DNA of 64,000 nt from Cytospora piceicola (GCA_023375675.1 JALQBC010000017.1:1-64000); one strand, 5' to 3'. Positions 23,300-35,157 are shown, counted from the first letter of the stretch. Translations and numbers: made by a program. Notes: generated by a model from the sequence alone, not told the origin.

Positions 23300-26140
23300 A
23301 TAGCTTTAAAGTAGGTATAAAAGGTAATATAAAAAGGTAAGTTAAAGTTTAAGTCTATAGGTTAAGTCTATAGGTCTAATAGATTTAATTTATACTAAAT
23401 AGCAGAAAAACTATAATAAAAGTCTAAATATATATACTAAAGAAGAAATCTATAGTATTACTACTAAATCTTTTATTTATACCTTATAGCTAGCTTTTAT
23501 AGTTACTTTTACCGCCTTTAGCCTATTACCTAACTTATAACTTTCCTATCTACTTTAACTACTATTTATACTATTACTATTACTCTTCCTTACTACTTTA
23601 GCTCGAGGTTACTTTATCGTTTTATAATAGTAACGACAGCGACGGTAAGCCTAATTACGTAGTAATTTAAGATTTTAATAGCTAAGACTTTAATAGATCG
23701 ATATTATTAAATAACCCGCTATTATTAAATATCTTAAGATATTTAGCCGGGCTAAACACACGATTATCTTTTAATAGTAAGTCTATAGGCGGCGATAAAG
23801 GTATCTCCTTTTATTTATATACTTCTTAAGCTACTAGAGATAACTAACGTATTACTAAATCTATTTAAAGAGGCTTAAAGCCGCTTTTATTACCGACGAC
23901 AGCCTTATTCCCGTCTTTTTCGACGACTTAGTTATTCTTAACCTCTATTTTTTTACGCTTTCGTTTCCGCTTATTTCGTTACTATTAAATCGTAATACCT
24001 TCCTATTTCTTTATAAACGGCTTTATATACGCCTTTATAGGCTTATATATTTAGTTAAGTATACCTTACCGTTAAAACTATCTGTCTTTTAAGTCTTTAA
24101 TCGATATTATTAATATACCTTTGTCCTTAACTATTTCTAAAGCTTTTACTTTTTCCTTGTCGTTTAATCTTATACTATTAGTTTAACGTATTAAAAACAC
24201 GTTTCCGAACTTTATAAGTAGTTTATTATAAGGTATATTACGTAGGATCGGCGGCGAGGAACTAAGAAATAGTACCTTTACTATTTTTAGTATTTTAGGT
24301 TTTTTAACAGTTAGTATACTTATTCGTAAGGCTTTTAATAGTAATGTTTTAACTAACGTAGCTATAAGTTACGGCTACGGCTATACCGCCGGTACCTTTC
24401 TTTTAGTCTTTATTAATATCTCTTTTATCGCTATAATTTTTACTAATAGATAAAACAATATATTACTCGAGCCGGAAGGTATACCGGAAAGTATATTAAA
24501 CTATATACTACCGATACCGGGTATACCGGGCATTTTAAGTATTTTAAGTATAGCTTAAAGGCCTATTGTATTCGTAAATAAAGGCTGCTTATTTATCTAC
24601 GTCGGCGATAGCGTTAAACTAGGTTAGGCCGTTAATACCGCCGTAAGCGAGTTTCCTTTTATATCTGTTACTACTAACCTTCTTATAAAGCCTTTATATT
24701 TCTACCGCGCTTATAAACGGCTTTCCGCCTTAAATACTATAAGGTATAGCGGTATCGTAGCCGTATAAAGGCTTTATCTAATATAATCTGCTTAGCTGTT
24801 TAGATTTAAAGGTAATAAACGTAAATATATACCGGTTTTCTCTTATAGCTAGTATTAGATATATAACGACCTATTTCGGTTAAAGTATTTCGTTTCTTTA
24901 TATATTTAATTATTAGTTAAAATTGTTTAAACGTTTTTCTAAGCTTTCTTTTTCTCGTTAATAGCTTTATTTATATAGTAAGTACGTAATACAGCTTTTT
25001 TTTACTATAAAGGCCGGCCTTTTATATTATAAGCCGGGCTAAAGATAAAAACAGGCTATAGTAACGGCGGTGTTTATAGCCGATATTTAAAAGTTACGGT
25101 TAGTTTATACGGCGGTTTATATATAGTTTAAGTATTAATAAGATTTATAACAGAAATAGTATTAAAATTAAGCTTTAGGCTGCTCGAAATAATATCTCTA
25201 TTTTATATAAATTCCCTTTTTACTCTTTTAGTTATAATAATAAAGGCGTATATAAAAGATAACGTCCTGTTACGTCCGATTATTATAATATTTAGCCGAG
25301 TTTTTAAGTTATTAGCTATAGTTTAAAACAGCTTTTCGATTTCGAACCTTTTTAATAAGCTGTTTATATATAAGTAATTATAGTACGGTTATAGATACAG
25401 CCGTAGTATTTAAAAGGTTTACTAGCTTTTTAAAAAAAACTCGAGGTTCGAAACTATAGTTATATAAAGCTTTATAGGCACGGCGTATAATAGTAATAGT
25501 AGCAGTAGCGTTTACCGTAGCTAAAGCGAAGAAAAAATAAATAGGTTAAAAGTATTAATAGAACTTTTAAGAGTATTAAACTGCTAATTAAATTACGCTT
25601 TTAAGCTCGGCTACTACTTTAACTATACTTTAGCCTCGTTCTATAGTATTTATTCTTTTACTTAAGCCTCGGCTATAGCCGGTAAGGTTATTACGACTTT
25701 TTTTTTTCTGTTTATATTACGTTTTATATGTATCGTAGGGCCGGAGGTTTTCTTTATAATAGTAGCTTTAGTAGCTGCTTTTCCTGCCGGCTTAGTAATA
25801 GGCCGGGCGGTTTAATAGGCCGAAACCGTCGAAGCCTTTATTATTATTTTTATCGCTTTTAATAGCGTTTTTAAAAGCTTCGATTTCGTCTTTCTAAGCG
25901 TTATATTAAGATCGATTAAACGATTAAATAGTTATAAGGTCTTATATATATACCGAAGTAACGATTTAAAGGCTAATATCGAGCTTAGTTTATAATAGCG
26001 GTTAGGTCTGAGCCTTAAGTACGTTTATAGCTAACTTACCTGTTAGATTGCTTAAGATATAAGTAGTAGCTGTTTCCTCGGAAGATTTACTTATAGTTAC
26101 GTTTAAACACTATAGATATATTACGATATATATAACGTTA
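23300..26140 (-). pseudogene. Second RIP-degraded frame inside the transposon, unknown
   Basis: On the minus strand from about 26090 down to at least 25680, one frame reads as coherent protein if TAA/TAG is taken as former glutamine. It contains SKSSEETATTYIL, then KDEIEAFKNAIKSDKNN, then FDGFGLLNRPA. The composition is polar, lysine- and serine-rich. The middle of the interval (23300-25600) is AT-rich without a frame I could follow. It may be a second transposon-borne gene or captured DNA; I do not recognise it. Confidence 0.35.
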
Positions 26141-26142
26141 TG

Positions 26143-26256
26143 GCCGAGATATAGCCTGTTAGGGTGGTTTGGCTATCCCGGCTAGATTATCAGAATAAGC
26201 CTGGACCGTGTACTATAACCTATATAGGTTTCGGAGCCCTTGATCGCCGCTGACAG
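26143..26256 (-). repeat. Right terminal inverted repeat of the 4.2-kb transposon
   Basis: Reverse-complement partner of 22042-22155, with GGTGGTTTGGCTATCCCGGC and AACCTATATAGGTTTCGGAG visible on the + strand. It ends CGCCGCTGACAG immediately before ordinary single-copy sequence. Confidence 0.9.
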
Positions 26257-26490
26257 TGGGTATGGTTCGGTGTTGAGGATCCACTGCCGGGCCTTACCAG
26301 GATTTGCGATTGGTAGACCATCTGACGTGTAATGCTACTCACTCGGTGGTTACTTCATCGTTGCAAGACAGTCTTAGTGTCTTCGTTGCATGGCAGTACC
26401 TACAGTTGCGAAGTAGATAACCACACTTGCTCATTCTCCTTTCATGGCATTCATCTTGCATCATCCTCTTTATCTCCAACGCCAACCAAG

Positions 26491-28275
26491 ATGACCAAAC
26501 TCGCATCGTTGGTTCTAGTTTTAGCAGCCCTGGGCACGGCTTCACAAGCTGTTGCTGCCTCACTTCCCAAATCATGCCCTTCTATCAAGTTCGAGAACAT
26601 CCTGGAACTCCCGTCCGGCTGGGGGTACGATTCGAAACCTGACCGAAATACAGAAGTTGCACTGCAGGTTGCCATAAAACACCCTCATCAAGATTATCTG
26701 AAGAGAGCCAAAGAAGTGAGCGACCCCCAGTCGGCACTATATGGACAGCATCTCAGCAAAGTGCAACTGGTCGAAGCGATGCCTGACCTTGGGTCCAGCG
26801 CTCTAATCGTGCAAGACTGGCTTCACTCAGAGGGTTTATCATCGTCCTACTCGGAGACCGGGGGCTGGGTCAAGTTCAACGCATCAGTAGGGAAGGTGGA
26901 ATCTCTGCTCGCTGCCAAGTACGAATATTACAACTACAACGGTTCTCAACGAGCCCTGCGTACCATGGAATATAGCATTCCCGGATGCTTGACAGATATT
27001 GTTGATTTTGTCTGGCCGACAACCCAGTTCTTGACTTCATCACTTCCTGCCAAGCAGCATCAACATCCTCTGACTACTCGACGAACTGCTGTGGATTCAG
27101 TCGACTGCTCCATCCAGAACTGCCCATCAGGTTTACAGAAGACATACAATATAACCCACTCTCCGCCCGACAATACGTCCGGTAGTAAGCTGGGAATCGC
27201 GGGCTTTCTTGAGAACTATCCCGACCACGAGGACTTCAAGATATTCCTCGAGACATACGGAATCAGAAACGATACGAACTATCAGAATTACACCTTCACG
27301 GTTCTGTCAATCAATGGTGCCAATACAACTGATTCACCATCCACAGCCGGCGTTGAATCAATGCTTGATATTGGGTATTCCTCGGTTTTTATCAATCCTC
27401 TCGACACTATCTTCTTCTCTACAGGAGGACGTCCTCCGACGTGGTCTCAGCCAGGAAACGTGTCGGTGCCGGAGTCCGAGTCAGAAAATGAGCCATACCT
27501 AGACCTCATCAACTACTTGCTCGCAATGGACGACCCGCCACAGGTCCTCTCCATGTCTTACACAGATGACGAGCAGACGGTGCCGCCGAGTTATGCGGAG
27601 AGGGTATGTAACGGTTTTGGAGCACTGGCTGCACGAGGCATCACTGTCCTTGCCTCAAGTGGCGACGGAGGCGCAGCCGGCACATCCTATGGGAATTGCG
27701 TGGGCCCTACCGGTGAGGAGAGGTACATCCCGACCTTCCCTGCCTCCTGCCCCTGGGTCACTGCTGTCGGCGCCCTAGCAAGTTGGGGAGGAGCAGAGTC
27801 CTGGTCCAGTGGTGGATTCTCAAACTACTTTGCTACGCCGTCCTGGCAAGCCAACAGCACTGTAACCTATCTTGATCTACTCAAGAATGATACCACCATC
27901 CCCACAAGCTTCTACAACGCTTCTGGACGCGGAATCCCGGACTTGGCAGTGATTGGCGAGCGCTTTCCCGTCATCACCAACGGACAAACAGCTTTACAGA
28001 AAGGGACCTCGGCTTCCACGCCGTTTCTGGCAAGTTTGATTGTTTTGATCAATGACATACGTCTTCGAGCTGGAAGACCGGTTGTCGGGTTCCTTAACCC
28101 TCTGCTTTACTCCGAGCAGGGTAAGGCTTCCCTTCGAGATGTTACGGAGTACAGCATTGAGGGCTGCGAAGAAGGCGAGACCTTTGTGAATGGCTATGAT
28201 GCTTCAATTGGATGGGACCCTGCCTCAGGACTTGGAGACACAAACTTCGAGTCTCTACGCGCGTTACTAGTTTAA
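26491..28275 (+). CDS. Sedolisin-type tripeptidyl-peptidase (family S53)
   Basis: A 594-residue protein when started at the ATG at 26491. The same frame stays open 53 codons upstream, but only this start gives a clean signal peptide (LASLVLVLAALGTASQAVA). An activation domain (residues ~40-200) is followed by the catalytic domain. GVESMLD holds the Glu289/Asp293 pair, SSGDGG the oxyanion Asp392, and GTSAST the nucleophile Ser507. The C-terminal DVTE...GYDASIGWDPASG segment is the calcium-binding site of the family. It is expected to be secreted, self-activated at acid pH and to remove tripeptides from N-termini. It starts only 235 bp from the transposon end, so its promoter is short or may include transposon sequence. 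Confidence 0.95.
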   Translation: MTKLASLVLVLAALGTASQAVAASLPKSCPSIKFENILELPSGWGYDSKPDRNTEVALQVAIKHPHQDYLKRAKEVSDPQSALYGQHLSKVQLVEAMPDLGSSALIVQDWLHSEGLSSSYSETGGWVKFNASVGKVESLLAAKYEYYNYNGSQRALRTMEYSIPGCLTDIVDFVWPTTQFLTSSLPAKQHQHPLTTRRTAVDSVDCSIQNCPSGLQKTYNITHSPPDNTSGSKLGIAGFLENYPDHEDFKIFLETYGIRNDTNYQNYTFTVLSINGANTTDSPSTAGVESMLDIGYSSVFINPLDTIFFSTGGRPPTWSQPGNVSVPESESENEPYLDLINYLLAMDDPPQVLSMSYTDDEQTVPPSYAERVCNGFGALAARGITVLASSGDGGAAGTSYGNCVGPTGEERYIPTFPASCPWVTAVGALASWGGAESWSSGGFSNYFATPSWQANSTVTYLDLLKNDTTIPTSFYNASGRGIPDLAVIGERFPVITNGQTALQKGTSASTPFLASLIVLINDIRLRAGRPVVGFLNPLLYSEQGKASLRDVTEYSIEGCEEGETFVNGYDASIGWDPASGLGDTNFESLRALLV

Positions 28276-30219
28276 GAAACACGTAATTGTTGGAATTTGG
28301 TCAAAAGGGGCTCTACGTCTAGTAATGGATCGTTGGCAGCACAGGGTGCCCAGGTGGTACTTCGAACGATGTGGTGATACCGTCTTTTCCCCCACATGTT
28401 TTCGGGTACCAAGAACTGGATGCCACACATCATACACATATGTAGTTTGGGGAGGCATCGCTATGAGAAATCGTCTCGGGAAGGTGGAGGTTGGCCAATG
28501 GCGATATCACCTCGATGCAGGATAGCAATTGGGGCGATATGTATGTAGCTTTGTGCTCTTCTTCTCCGTGCGATCCATCGCTACCTCAAGTCAGAATTTT
28601 GTGGAACCATAGTTCTAGCACTGATGGTATTTCTAGTCGAGATGAGACCCACAGAAGTATTCAAGGAACAACCTTAGCATGGACTTCGAATTAAAACACA
28701 CAGGAGAAGATATTGCTGTCGAGAACCACCTGGGCAGCTTAAGCAGTTGAACTCATAATATGAAGAGAAAAGAATGGGTCACTACCACAGCCCACCCCGT
28801 TATTTCGCTAGCACCTATCGTTAACCGCTATGTAGCACTCGAGGACATATCGGCGGTAGTAGCTGCGAAGAATATATATGATAAAGTTCTAGGCAGCCTC
28901 GGGCTTAAGAAAGGTGCCTAAGCCTTAAGATTTATTGTTTAACATAAATCATCATCAACCTCACCTAGAACCAGCTTGAATTCGAAGAATCACTTGATTG
29001 ACTCGAAAAAGGAGGCCGAGTGTGACTCCCCTACGCCTTGTGCAACAGGTCCCTTTCGGCGGTGTCCATCCTACTCGTGATCAAGCTTTGGTTCCGGTCG
29101 CGCGTGCCTGCTCTTGGACTTCGACGCGAAAATAGTAGTATCCCTTCATCTCCGGCAGGTGTCTTGACCGCGGAGTCCTTTATACTACTGCGACTGCCTT
29201 CAACTCTGTTGGGGTCAATCCCAGGGTTGACCACAGCTTGAATTTGATCTCTGCAGATGACGTCTTCGCGAAGATTGGGGTCTTCTATGGTAATCTCTTT
29301 CGATCTGTTGTACGTGAACCTCCTTCCTCCTTCTACCTATCTAACTCACCCTTGACATTTCATGCTAAGAAGTCATAGATAAGAAGACGCTCCTGACCCA
29401 GGTGCCCACCCTTGTAAAGGTGTAGCCTCGCTGCGGTTCTGGACACCCTTAATGACAATCAGGCATCCTAGAGGAACACATAGTTTGAGCTTCCACAAGA
29501 GCTGGCCAAAGGTCATCGAAAGCGCGTCGCAAAGGGCCCTGGCACCTGGGTGCTGGAATACTTTCCAGGGTTGGCATCGGGCGAGCGTTTGGTTGACATG
29601 CGGGATCTGAGGGACAGTATTACGGCTCAGCGTTGTATTATATTGTTTACATTACAACACCACATATCTGATTGAAGTCGATGTTCAGGTCTTGTGACTA
29701 CCTGTTCTCTTTTATATATGGTAGGGTGTTCTGAGTACGAAAATCGCAAAGCGTTCTGAAGTCATTGGGTAGGAACGGATCTGAGATGGTCATGCCACCT
29801 GACCCAGTTCAGTACCAAGCACGGGCAAAAAGTGTGCATAATTTGCTAGTCAGATGTCAAGGATCCGGAGCATTGCACTGTCAGCGTACACAGTCTGTCC
29901 TTGATAATTGAAAATGGCCGCGCAGCACATTCTTATCAGCCCTGAAAGATCTATTGACGCTGAACGTGGTGCGTGTTGATGATCTAATACATACTTCGAA
30001 GCGTCGTCAATCTCGTCCCTGGTAGCATACAATGGACAATGCTGTTATATGGTTGACGGGTTTAGGGCTATTACCTGCCAAGTTCTGTCGCTCTGTCCGG
30101 ACATGGTTGGTCGATACTCAATACCTACTGCAGCAGTGTCGCTGCGGCACTGCTGTAGATCATCTCTGCGAAGGGTGCCAATTCCCACTTCGTGGATTGT
30201 TGTACAGCGAAATCTCGCT
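28276..30219. other. Gene-poor region, no intact gene
   Basis: About 1.9 kb of normal-to-slightly AT-rich DNA. Several short frames exist but none has start context, length or motifs worth defending. A segment at 29210-29320 reads DDVFAKIGVFYG on the + strand, faintly like the second half of a polyketide synthase dehydratase domain, but no continuous domain surrounds it. Probably eroded coding DNA. Confidence 0.45.
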
Positions 30220-31360
30220 GCGATTTCATGATTAAATTCATTGCGGACTGGTCGTCCAAACTCCAGCGATGGACGATCCAGGTAGACTATAATGACGAAA
30301 AGTCTAAAACCTACCTCGCTAAATAGCTTATATTAAGCCCTGGTTACTTTAATCACAACCAGCCCCTCCCTGCTATCATTCCAGGAATGCACAATTTTCA
30401 AGAACAGCTGATTTATCTCCAGTTTTGGCCGTTTAACTACGACTATACGGACAAGAAGATAGTTATCATCGGGAGTGGTGCAACGGCCGTTACGATGCTC
30501 CCAGCTCTAGCGAAAACCGGTGCCAGGCTCGTCACTATGCTGCAGCGTTCACCGTCTTAAATCGTCTCGATTCCTATTCCGGATAACAAGCCGACCCTCT
30601 TTACCATACTTCTCTCTACCGCTGCCTTAAACTGGCTGCGCCGCATGTGATAGAACGTTACAATGTGGCTAGTCGCATTTATGTGTACATACTTTACCTC
30701 TATGGTACGCAACTTTGTTGCCGGCGAAACACGCAGGCAGCTTCCGGCTAAAACGCCTTTCGATCCACACTTTATGCCGGCGTATAAACCCTGGGAGCAG
30801 CGCATGTGCTACTTTCCGGACGGTGACTTCTTCCGGGCGCTGTATACCGACAAGGCCGATGTGGTGACTGCTACTATCAACACGGTAACATCAAACGAGA
30901 TCGAGCTTAACGACGAGACTACCCTGGATGCCGATATTATAATCACCGCCAGGGGCTTTTCTATGCATTTTGCCCGCGGTATACCTATTAGTGTTGATGA
31001 CGAAGCGGTGGTATGGCCCAGTTAGCTGGTTTGGAACGGGTGTATAGTCCAGGATGTGCTAAACCTGTTCTTCATGTGGGGCTATACGAATGCAGCGTGG
31101 ACGCTGGGTGCTGATGAGACTGCGATCATTGCACGCCGACTGCTGGAGTATATGGAAACTGAGGGCGTACACGTTGCTGGACCTAGAACGCCAAATGGCT
31201 GTCAGACTGAGACGCAGACCATTTGGAAACTGTCTTCAACACATACGTATTGGCTTCTGCGAACAGTCTTCCAAATTATGGGAGCGAGGGGCCTTGGGAA
31301 CCAAGGAGGAATGTTTTCCCCGACTTGGTGCATGCAAATTGGCCCGGGGGGGTACCCTAG
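30220..31360 (+). pseudogene. Broken Baeyer-Villiger/EthA-like flavin monooxygenase
   Basis: A conserved monooxygenase reading is visible in one frame from about 30222: ADWSSKLQRW, then SPGYFN, PGMHNF, and the NADPH-binding fold IVIIGSGATAVT near 30460, followed by MLQRSPS. It continues through LDADIIITARGF and FFMWGYTNAAWTLGAD to WKLSS. In-frame stops occur at 30324, 30558, 30648, 30651 and 31023. A frameshift near 31235 moves the C-terminus (NYGSEGPWEPRRNVFPDL, then HANWPGG) to another frame, ending at 31360. The N-terminal FAD-binding fold is missing or unrecognisable. CA and TG are not depleted here, so this is ordinary decay rather than RIP. Confidence 0.87.
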
Positions 31361-32533
31361 GGTAATATTACTAAAGGTTCACACTTACTCCTATAGTGTT
31401 GGTAGACTACATAGCAACCTGGGAAGGTATAGTAACCAGATGTTAGGACTGAAATAAGATTTTTGCACTTCGTGAAGAGTAAACTATTCTCACGCTTATA
31501 TACAGAGAATGTGGTATAGGCATATACTGCAGCTCTGCGTTCTAAGAACGTCTACTACTCAGGTCCATATGTTCTCGCTATATGTACTTGAAAGCGCCGC
31601 TTCGTATTTAATAGCGCGTACAGAAGTTCTGAGTTTCTCAGTCCCCTACAGGAGCTAGAACACGAGGTAGAGTAACTCTTAATTGCATTGCAGAGTCCTA
31701 GTGATTATAGTAATTATTCGGCAAACTGTTCTCAGCTTTGATTATAGATATTTTTCAGTACTCTAAATCTTGGCCAGGCCTGGGTGATACGTCCGGGGTA
31801 CTACGCGTTAACGAACTGGATCTGGATATCTGGGTCGTTGTTGTTCCGCGTCTGTCTAAGAAGTGAAGTTATCTAAAGGGTGTAAGTTGAGGAGGTGTAG
31901 GTGGCAGATTCTGTTGGCTCACAGAGCAGTCAGTTTCTCACCACCTTCTTATCTGGTACCTTCACCCTCCGTGGTATTCCACACAACAAATGTTTGCTTA
32001 TAAATATAAATGTTATTACAATATATATAACTATACTGTAGATATATTTCTATAGGTACTTGCTAGGCGGCAATGAACTTAGAAAGGCAAGTTGTTTAAA
32101 TGCATATTAGTCAAATTCTATTTGTACATTCATTAATAGAGTGTTATTCCTAGCACCTAATCACCTGTCTTTATGACTTCTATAGATATACCCCAGGGTA
32201 TGGATATTATATAACTTCACTAATAATTGTTGAGTTGTATTCAATAATATCGATTTTGTCACTTTGTTCGAATGTTTTTCCCTAATATAAAAGCCTAGAG
32301 AAACTTTTTATAATTAGCCACTTAAGATTTCTTTCGTTATCCTCATAATAACAGCACATACTACCTACAAAGCAGAATCAAGACAACTACACATCGCAAT
32401 AGCATCATATAAACTCGTTCTCCTTACTACAGCAGCGGATATCTGTCAGAAGTACAGTACTGAGACCACTGCAAACCGCAAAGCTGACCACTATCTCGAC
32501 TATCCCAATATCTCCACAACCAAGTCAGCAAGC
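31361..32533. other. Intergenic region, nothing identified
   Basis: About 1.2 kb, AT-rich around 31980-32250 but with CA and TG present. No coding frame is credible. The last 200 bp is CA-rich and reads like the leader of the small gene that follows. Confidence 0.5.
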
Positions 32534-32815
32534 ATGTGCTACATCGAGATTCAAGATTACGCATGCGCCACTCCAGGTTGCATGAGTATCGTCCTCAGCA
32601 AACATGAGTCACCTTTCATGTGCACCAAGGCCTTCAACTCAAATCTAGGGATGGGGGGTTGCGGTTTACCGACTCGCAGGGATAGGCTACCATGGAAGAA
32701 GGTATCAACAGAATACTGCGAGGGCTGCAAACAGCGCCAACAGCAGGCGAGTATGCAGATGGGATATTATGGTGATAGTTCTGGTCAGGGATACTACGGC
32801 TATGGCTCCACTTAG
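32534..32815 (+). CDS. Small seven-cysteine protein, paralogue of the 63.2-kb gene
   Basis: A 93-residue frame beginning MCYIEIQ. Cysteines at 2, 11, 16, 30, 43, 62 and 65 line up with those of the gene at 63238, with the same spacing for C2, C11, C16 and the final CxxC (EGC and PNC contexts). GC then LP, and ST then a few residues to CxxC+QR, are shared. The C-terminus is Gly/Tyr-rich (GYYGYGST). There is no signal peptide, so the cysteines more probably bind metal than form disulfides; that is inference. Function unknown. Conservation of the pattern in two diverged copies supports a real gene. Confidence 0.7.
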   Translation: MCYIEIQDYACATPGCMSIVLSKHESPFMCTKAFNSNLGMGGCGLPTRRDRLPWKKVSTEYCEGCKQRQQQASMQMGYYGDSSGQGYYGYGST

Positions 32816-33798
32816 ACGCCTGATCTATTTAGTGTCACAGCCGTAGTATTGAGAGATACACCAGACGAATAGAAGAGTTTTGGGAACCTTGGAAGGCACG
32901 GGAACCTATCTGCAGTGGACTAGGATATATCGTAGCCCAGAATGAGAGCGCCACAAGCTTGAGTTTTTGGCATCTACCTTCTGTACCTGTCGACTGTTTC
33001 CAGAAAAGGCAAGTGACTCTTGAAGCGGTCTATGGAGTAATGATGACAGTAAAAGTCTCTCCAATACCTCACCGCCCACATACCTGATAGTCTCCCATTA
33101 AATCTCGATGGCGTACTGCCCCCATTTGGATCACTAAACGTAATGGAGAGCAGCGGAGAGAAGAAGGCGACGCATAGAATACTTCAAATCAAGCGAAAAC
33201 CAATAACTAGCTGCCTGATGTTCTGTACGTGCTAGCAACAGAGGTACGGCTATTTCCTTCATGTTCTCATGTAATTACCATTAACTGCCTTGGTGCATCT
33301 CACCTGAGCCGCCTCGCCTGACCCTCGGGAGTCATTTTGATTCCACAATAAACCTGGGCACCCAGGAGCCATTCCATCAGGTGAGGTGGTTCTCGGGTTG
33401 CCAGAGCCTACCACAGCCATTTCATGTTCTCTTTCGTCTTTCTCTCATGAAACCGGTGCCCAGAATATACAAAGGTCACAATATATATGATGATGAGAGG
33501 GAACATCAGAGACAATAGGAATATGGGTATGAGTCCTTGATAATCGAGGTACTAACTAAGGTGGTGAGCCTAAGGGAGGAAAGGCCCCTAGAGTTATATG
33601 GTTATTTAGGGTAGGTAGGTCGACCTGACCAGTTGACGGCATTTAGGTGACCCTGCAGGCCTGATATTATGAAATATACAGATTACTAGGATCTTCGATA
33701 TAACCTTATACGGGATAGGTGTATGTATGTTGTTTATTTGATATCTACAAAAGCAGGCCAAAAGAATGTTGTCCCAGGGGTCCGAAAGGAATCCTATT
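32816..33798. other. Intergenic region containing a dispersed repeat
   Basis: No gene seen between the small cysteine-rich gene and the phosphotransferase. The part at about 33450-33710 is a repeat shared with 62095-62330, listed separately. Confidence 0.5.
33450..33710 (+). repeat. Dispersed ~240-bp repeat, copy 1
   Basis: Matches 62095-62330 in the same orientation with many substitutions. Shared landmarks in order: AAGGTCACRATATATA, GAGAGGAACA/GAGGGAACA, ACAACTAAGG/ACTAACTAAGG, AAGGCCCCTA, TAGGTAGGTCGACCTGAC, AGGTGACCCTG and ACAGATTACTAG. It ends at CTTCGATATAAC in both copies. Could be a solo LTR, a short interspersed element or a fragment of a segmental duplication. No clear target-site duplication seen. 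Confidence 0.75.
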
Positions 33799-35157
33799 CT
33801 ATCGTGTCATGAAAAGGGGCGCCAGAATACTGCTTTCAAACCACTCCCTGTCTGTCTCCCAAGCCTTCAGAATAAAGTCCCTCCCGAGCTTCAACGCAGA
33901 GATAATCTTGTCCTTGGGAGCTGGTAGAGGAACTTTTGGGTTGCGCCTGATATGCCAGCAGATTAAATGAACACCTGCATGAATGGCAGTCCTGAAAGCC
34001 ATATTGTCACTAATTCGACCATAGCCTTCGGCGAATGCTCGCATGGCTGGGATAACGTCATCGACATCCTTGAAATGTTTACGTTCGTAAAGGTCAGCCA
34101 TCATTCCACCTATGTCAATAGCCCGATGTCCGAACTGCGCATTCTCCCAGTCGATGATGAAGAGCCGGTTTGGTTCTTGACCCGTGTGATTTTCTTCTTG
34201 CCATGGACCATTTGGGACCAAGACACTGATTCCACCCTAGTTATCAGTACTACTTCGGCAGATGTACGTGTAAAAACGAGGCGGACGACTTACTTCCCTG
34301 TCCAGAAATCTCCGTGTATGAGCCCCCATTCCTCTTCTCTATCGATCGGTGGCGTGTCAACCTCGAATTGTGCTATCATTGTCTCCTTAACTGTTTGCAA
34401 CGCCTCTAGGTGGCCTTCCACGAGTTGTGGGTAGAGTTCGAGTATCCCGAGAAAGCTGTCGTAGGTAATGGAACGTTTCAGTTTTCGCATTCCCTCGTTG
34501 TGCCCGATAGTTTCCCGGAGAGAGACCTGCTCAGGTGCTGACGTCCACGTATGGAAGGACCGAAGCCAAGACCCCAACTCGCGGCCAATAGACGCCAAGC
34601 TGGGTTCTGGAAGGGATGCATGGATGCCAGGTGAGACCAGTATAGTTTTCAGGTCAGTGGTATCGGAGAAATCCTCTAGGATCTGCACGTTCGCCTCCCG
34701 TTTGAACAGGTGAAGACGCGGTGCCTTGATCTCTGTTTTGGCAGTGGGAGTAGTACCACCTGAGAACTTGGCAAGGGCGCAAAGCATTGACTCTTCGAAT
34801 ATCTGGGCAAAGTCGAGTGATTAGAGTTCGTAGTAATCACGCCTTAGCGTGACGCAGTGACGACTGGGCCAGCGGGAGGGGTTGAAGCACGGAGATGAGG
34901 TGCATGCTTACACAGCGCGTGACATCGATCGCGAAGTCGACATTACCGGGGACGAAGTCTTTGGAATGCTTGATCACGACTGTCTTTGTGGTAGCGGTCT
35001 GGGTTACATCCTGTGGATCGAGGGGTTGAAGCAGGATGCCGCGATACACAAAGTTAGCAGTCCCGCCGCTCAGCTTCAGTAAAGACGAGCAGGCATACCG
35101 GGTCTTGGATAGCTCTAGCAAAAGGTGTTGGACGAGTAGTGCATCTTCGTCTGCCAT
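33799..35157 (-). CDS. Phosphotransferase (APH/choline-kinase-like fold), three exons
   Basis: Exons 35157-34912, 34802-34294 and 34225-33799 (introns 109 and 68 nt, both GT-AG) join in phase to give 393 residues. The start MADEDALL was chosen over an in-frame ATG 11 codons upstream because homology-like sequence begins there. SGGTANFVYRG is the nucleotide loop and TVVIKHSK supplies the ATP-binding Lys63. HGDFWTGN is the catalytic loop; it is rebuilt exactly only by splicing across 34226-34293, which supports the model. LFIIDWENAQFG is the metal-binding Asp motif. The family phosphorylates small hydroxylated or amino compounds; the substrate here is unknown. Confidence 0.9.

Larger units (their letters stand above)
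22042..26256 (+). mobile_element. RIP-degraded Tc1/mariner-type DNA transposon with 114-bp TIRs
   Basis: The left end (22042-22155) and the reverse complement of the right end (26143-26256) match over 114 bp with about ten differences, mostly C/T or G/A. Both begin CTRTCAGCGGCGAT. If the true TIR starts at TCAGCGG, the left end is preceded by TA, the Tc1/mariner target, while the right end shows CA on the + strand where TA would be expected. Between the ends the DNA is AT-rich and CA/TG-depleted. It carries a transposase relic on the + strand and another decayed frame on the minus strand. At 4.2 kb it is long for this superfamily, leaving about 2.8 kb beyond the transposase. Confidence 0.88.

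Noticed and set aside
26332..26490. 53-codon N-terminal extension of the tripeptidyl peptidase
   Set aside because: It would bury the clear signal peptide internally, and its composition is unlike the enzyme.
29210..29330. Possible polyketide synthase dehydratase fragment (DDVFAKIGVFYG)
   Set aside because: Only about 20 residues resemble the domain; upstream and downstream sequence shows no further domain in any frame.
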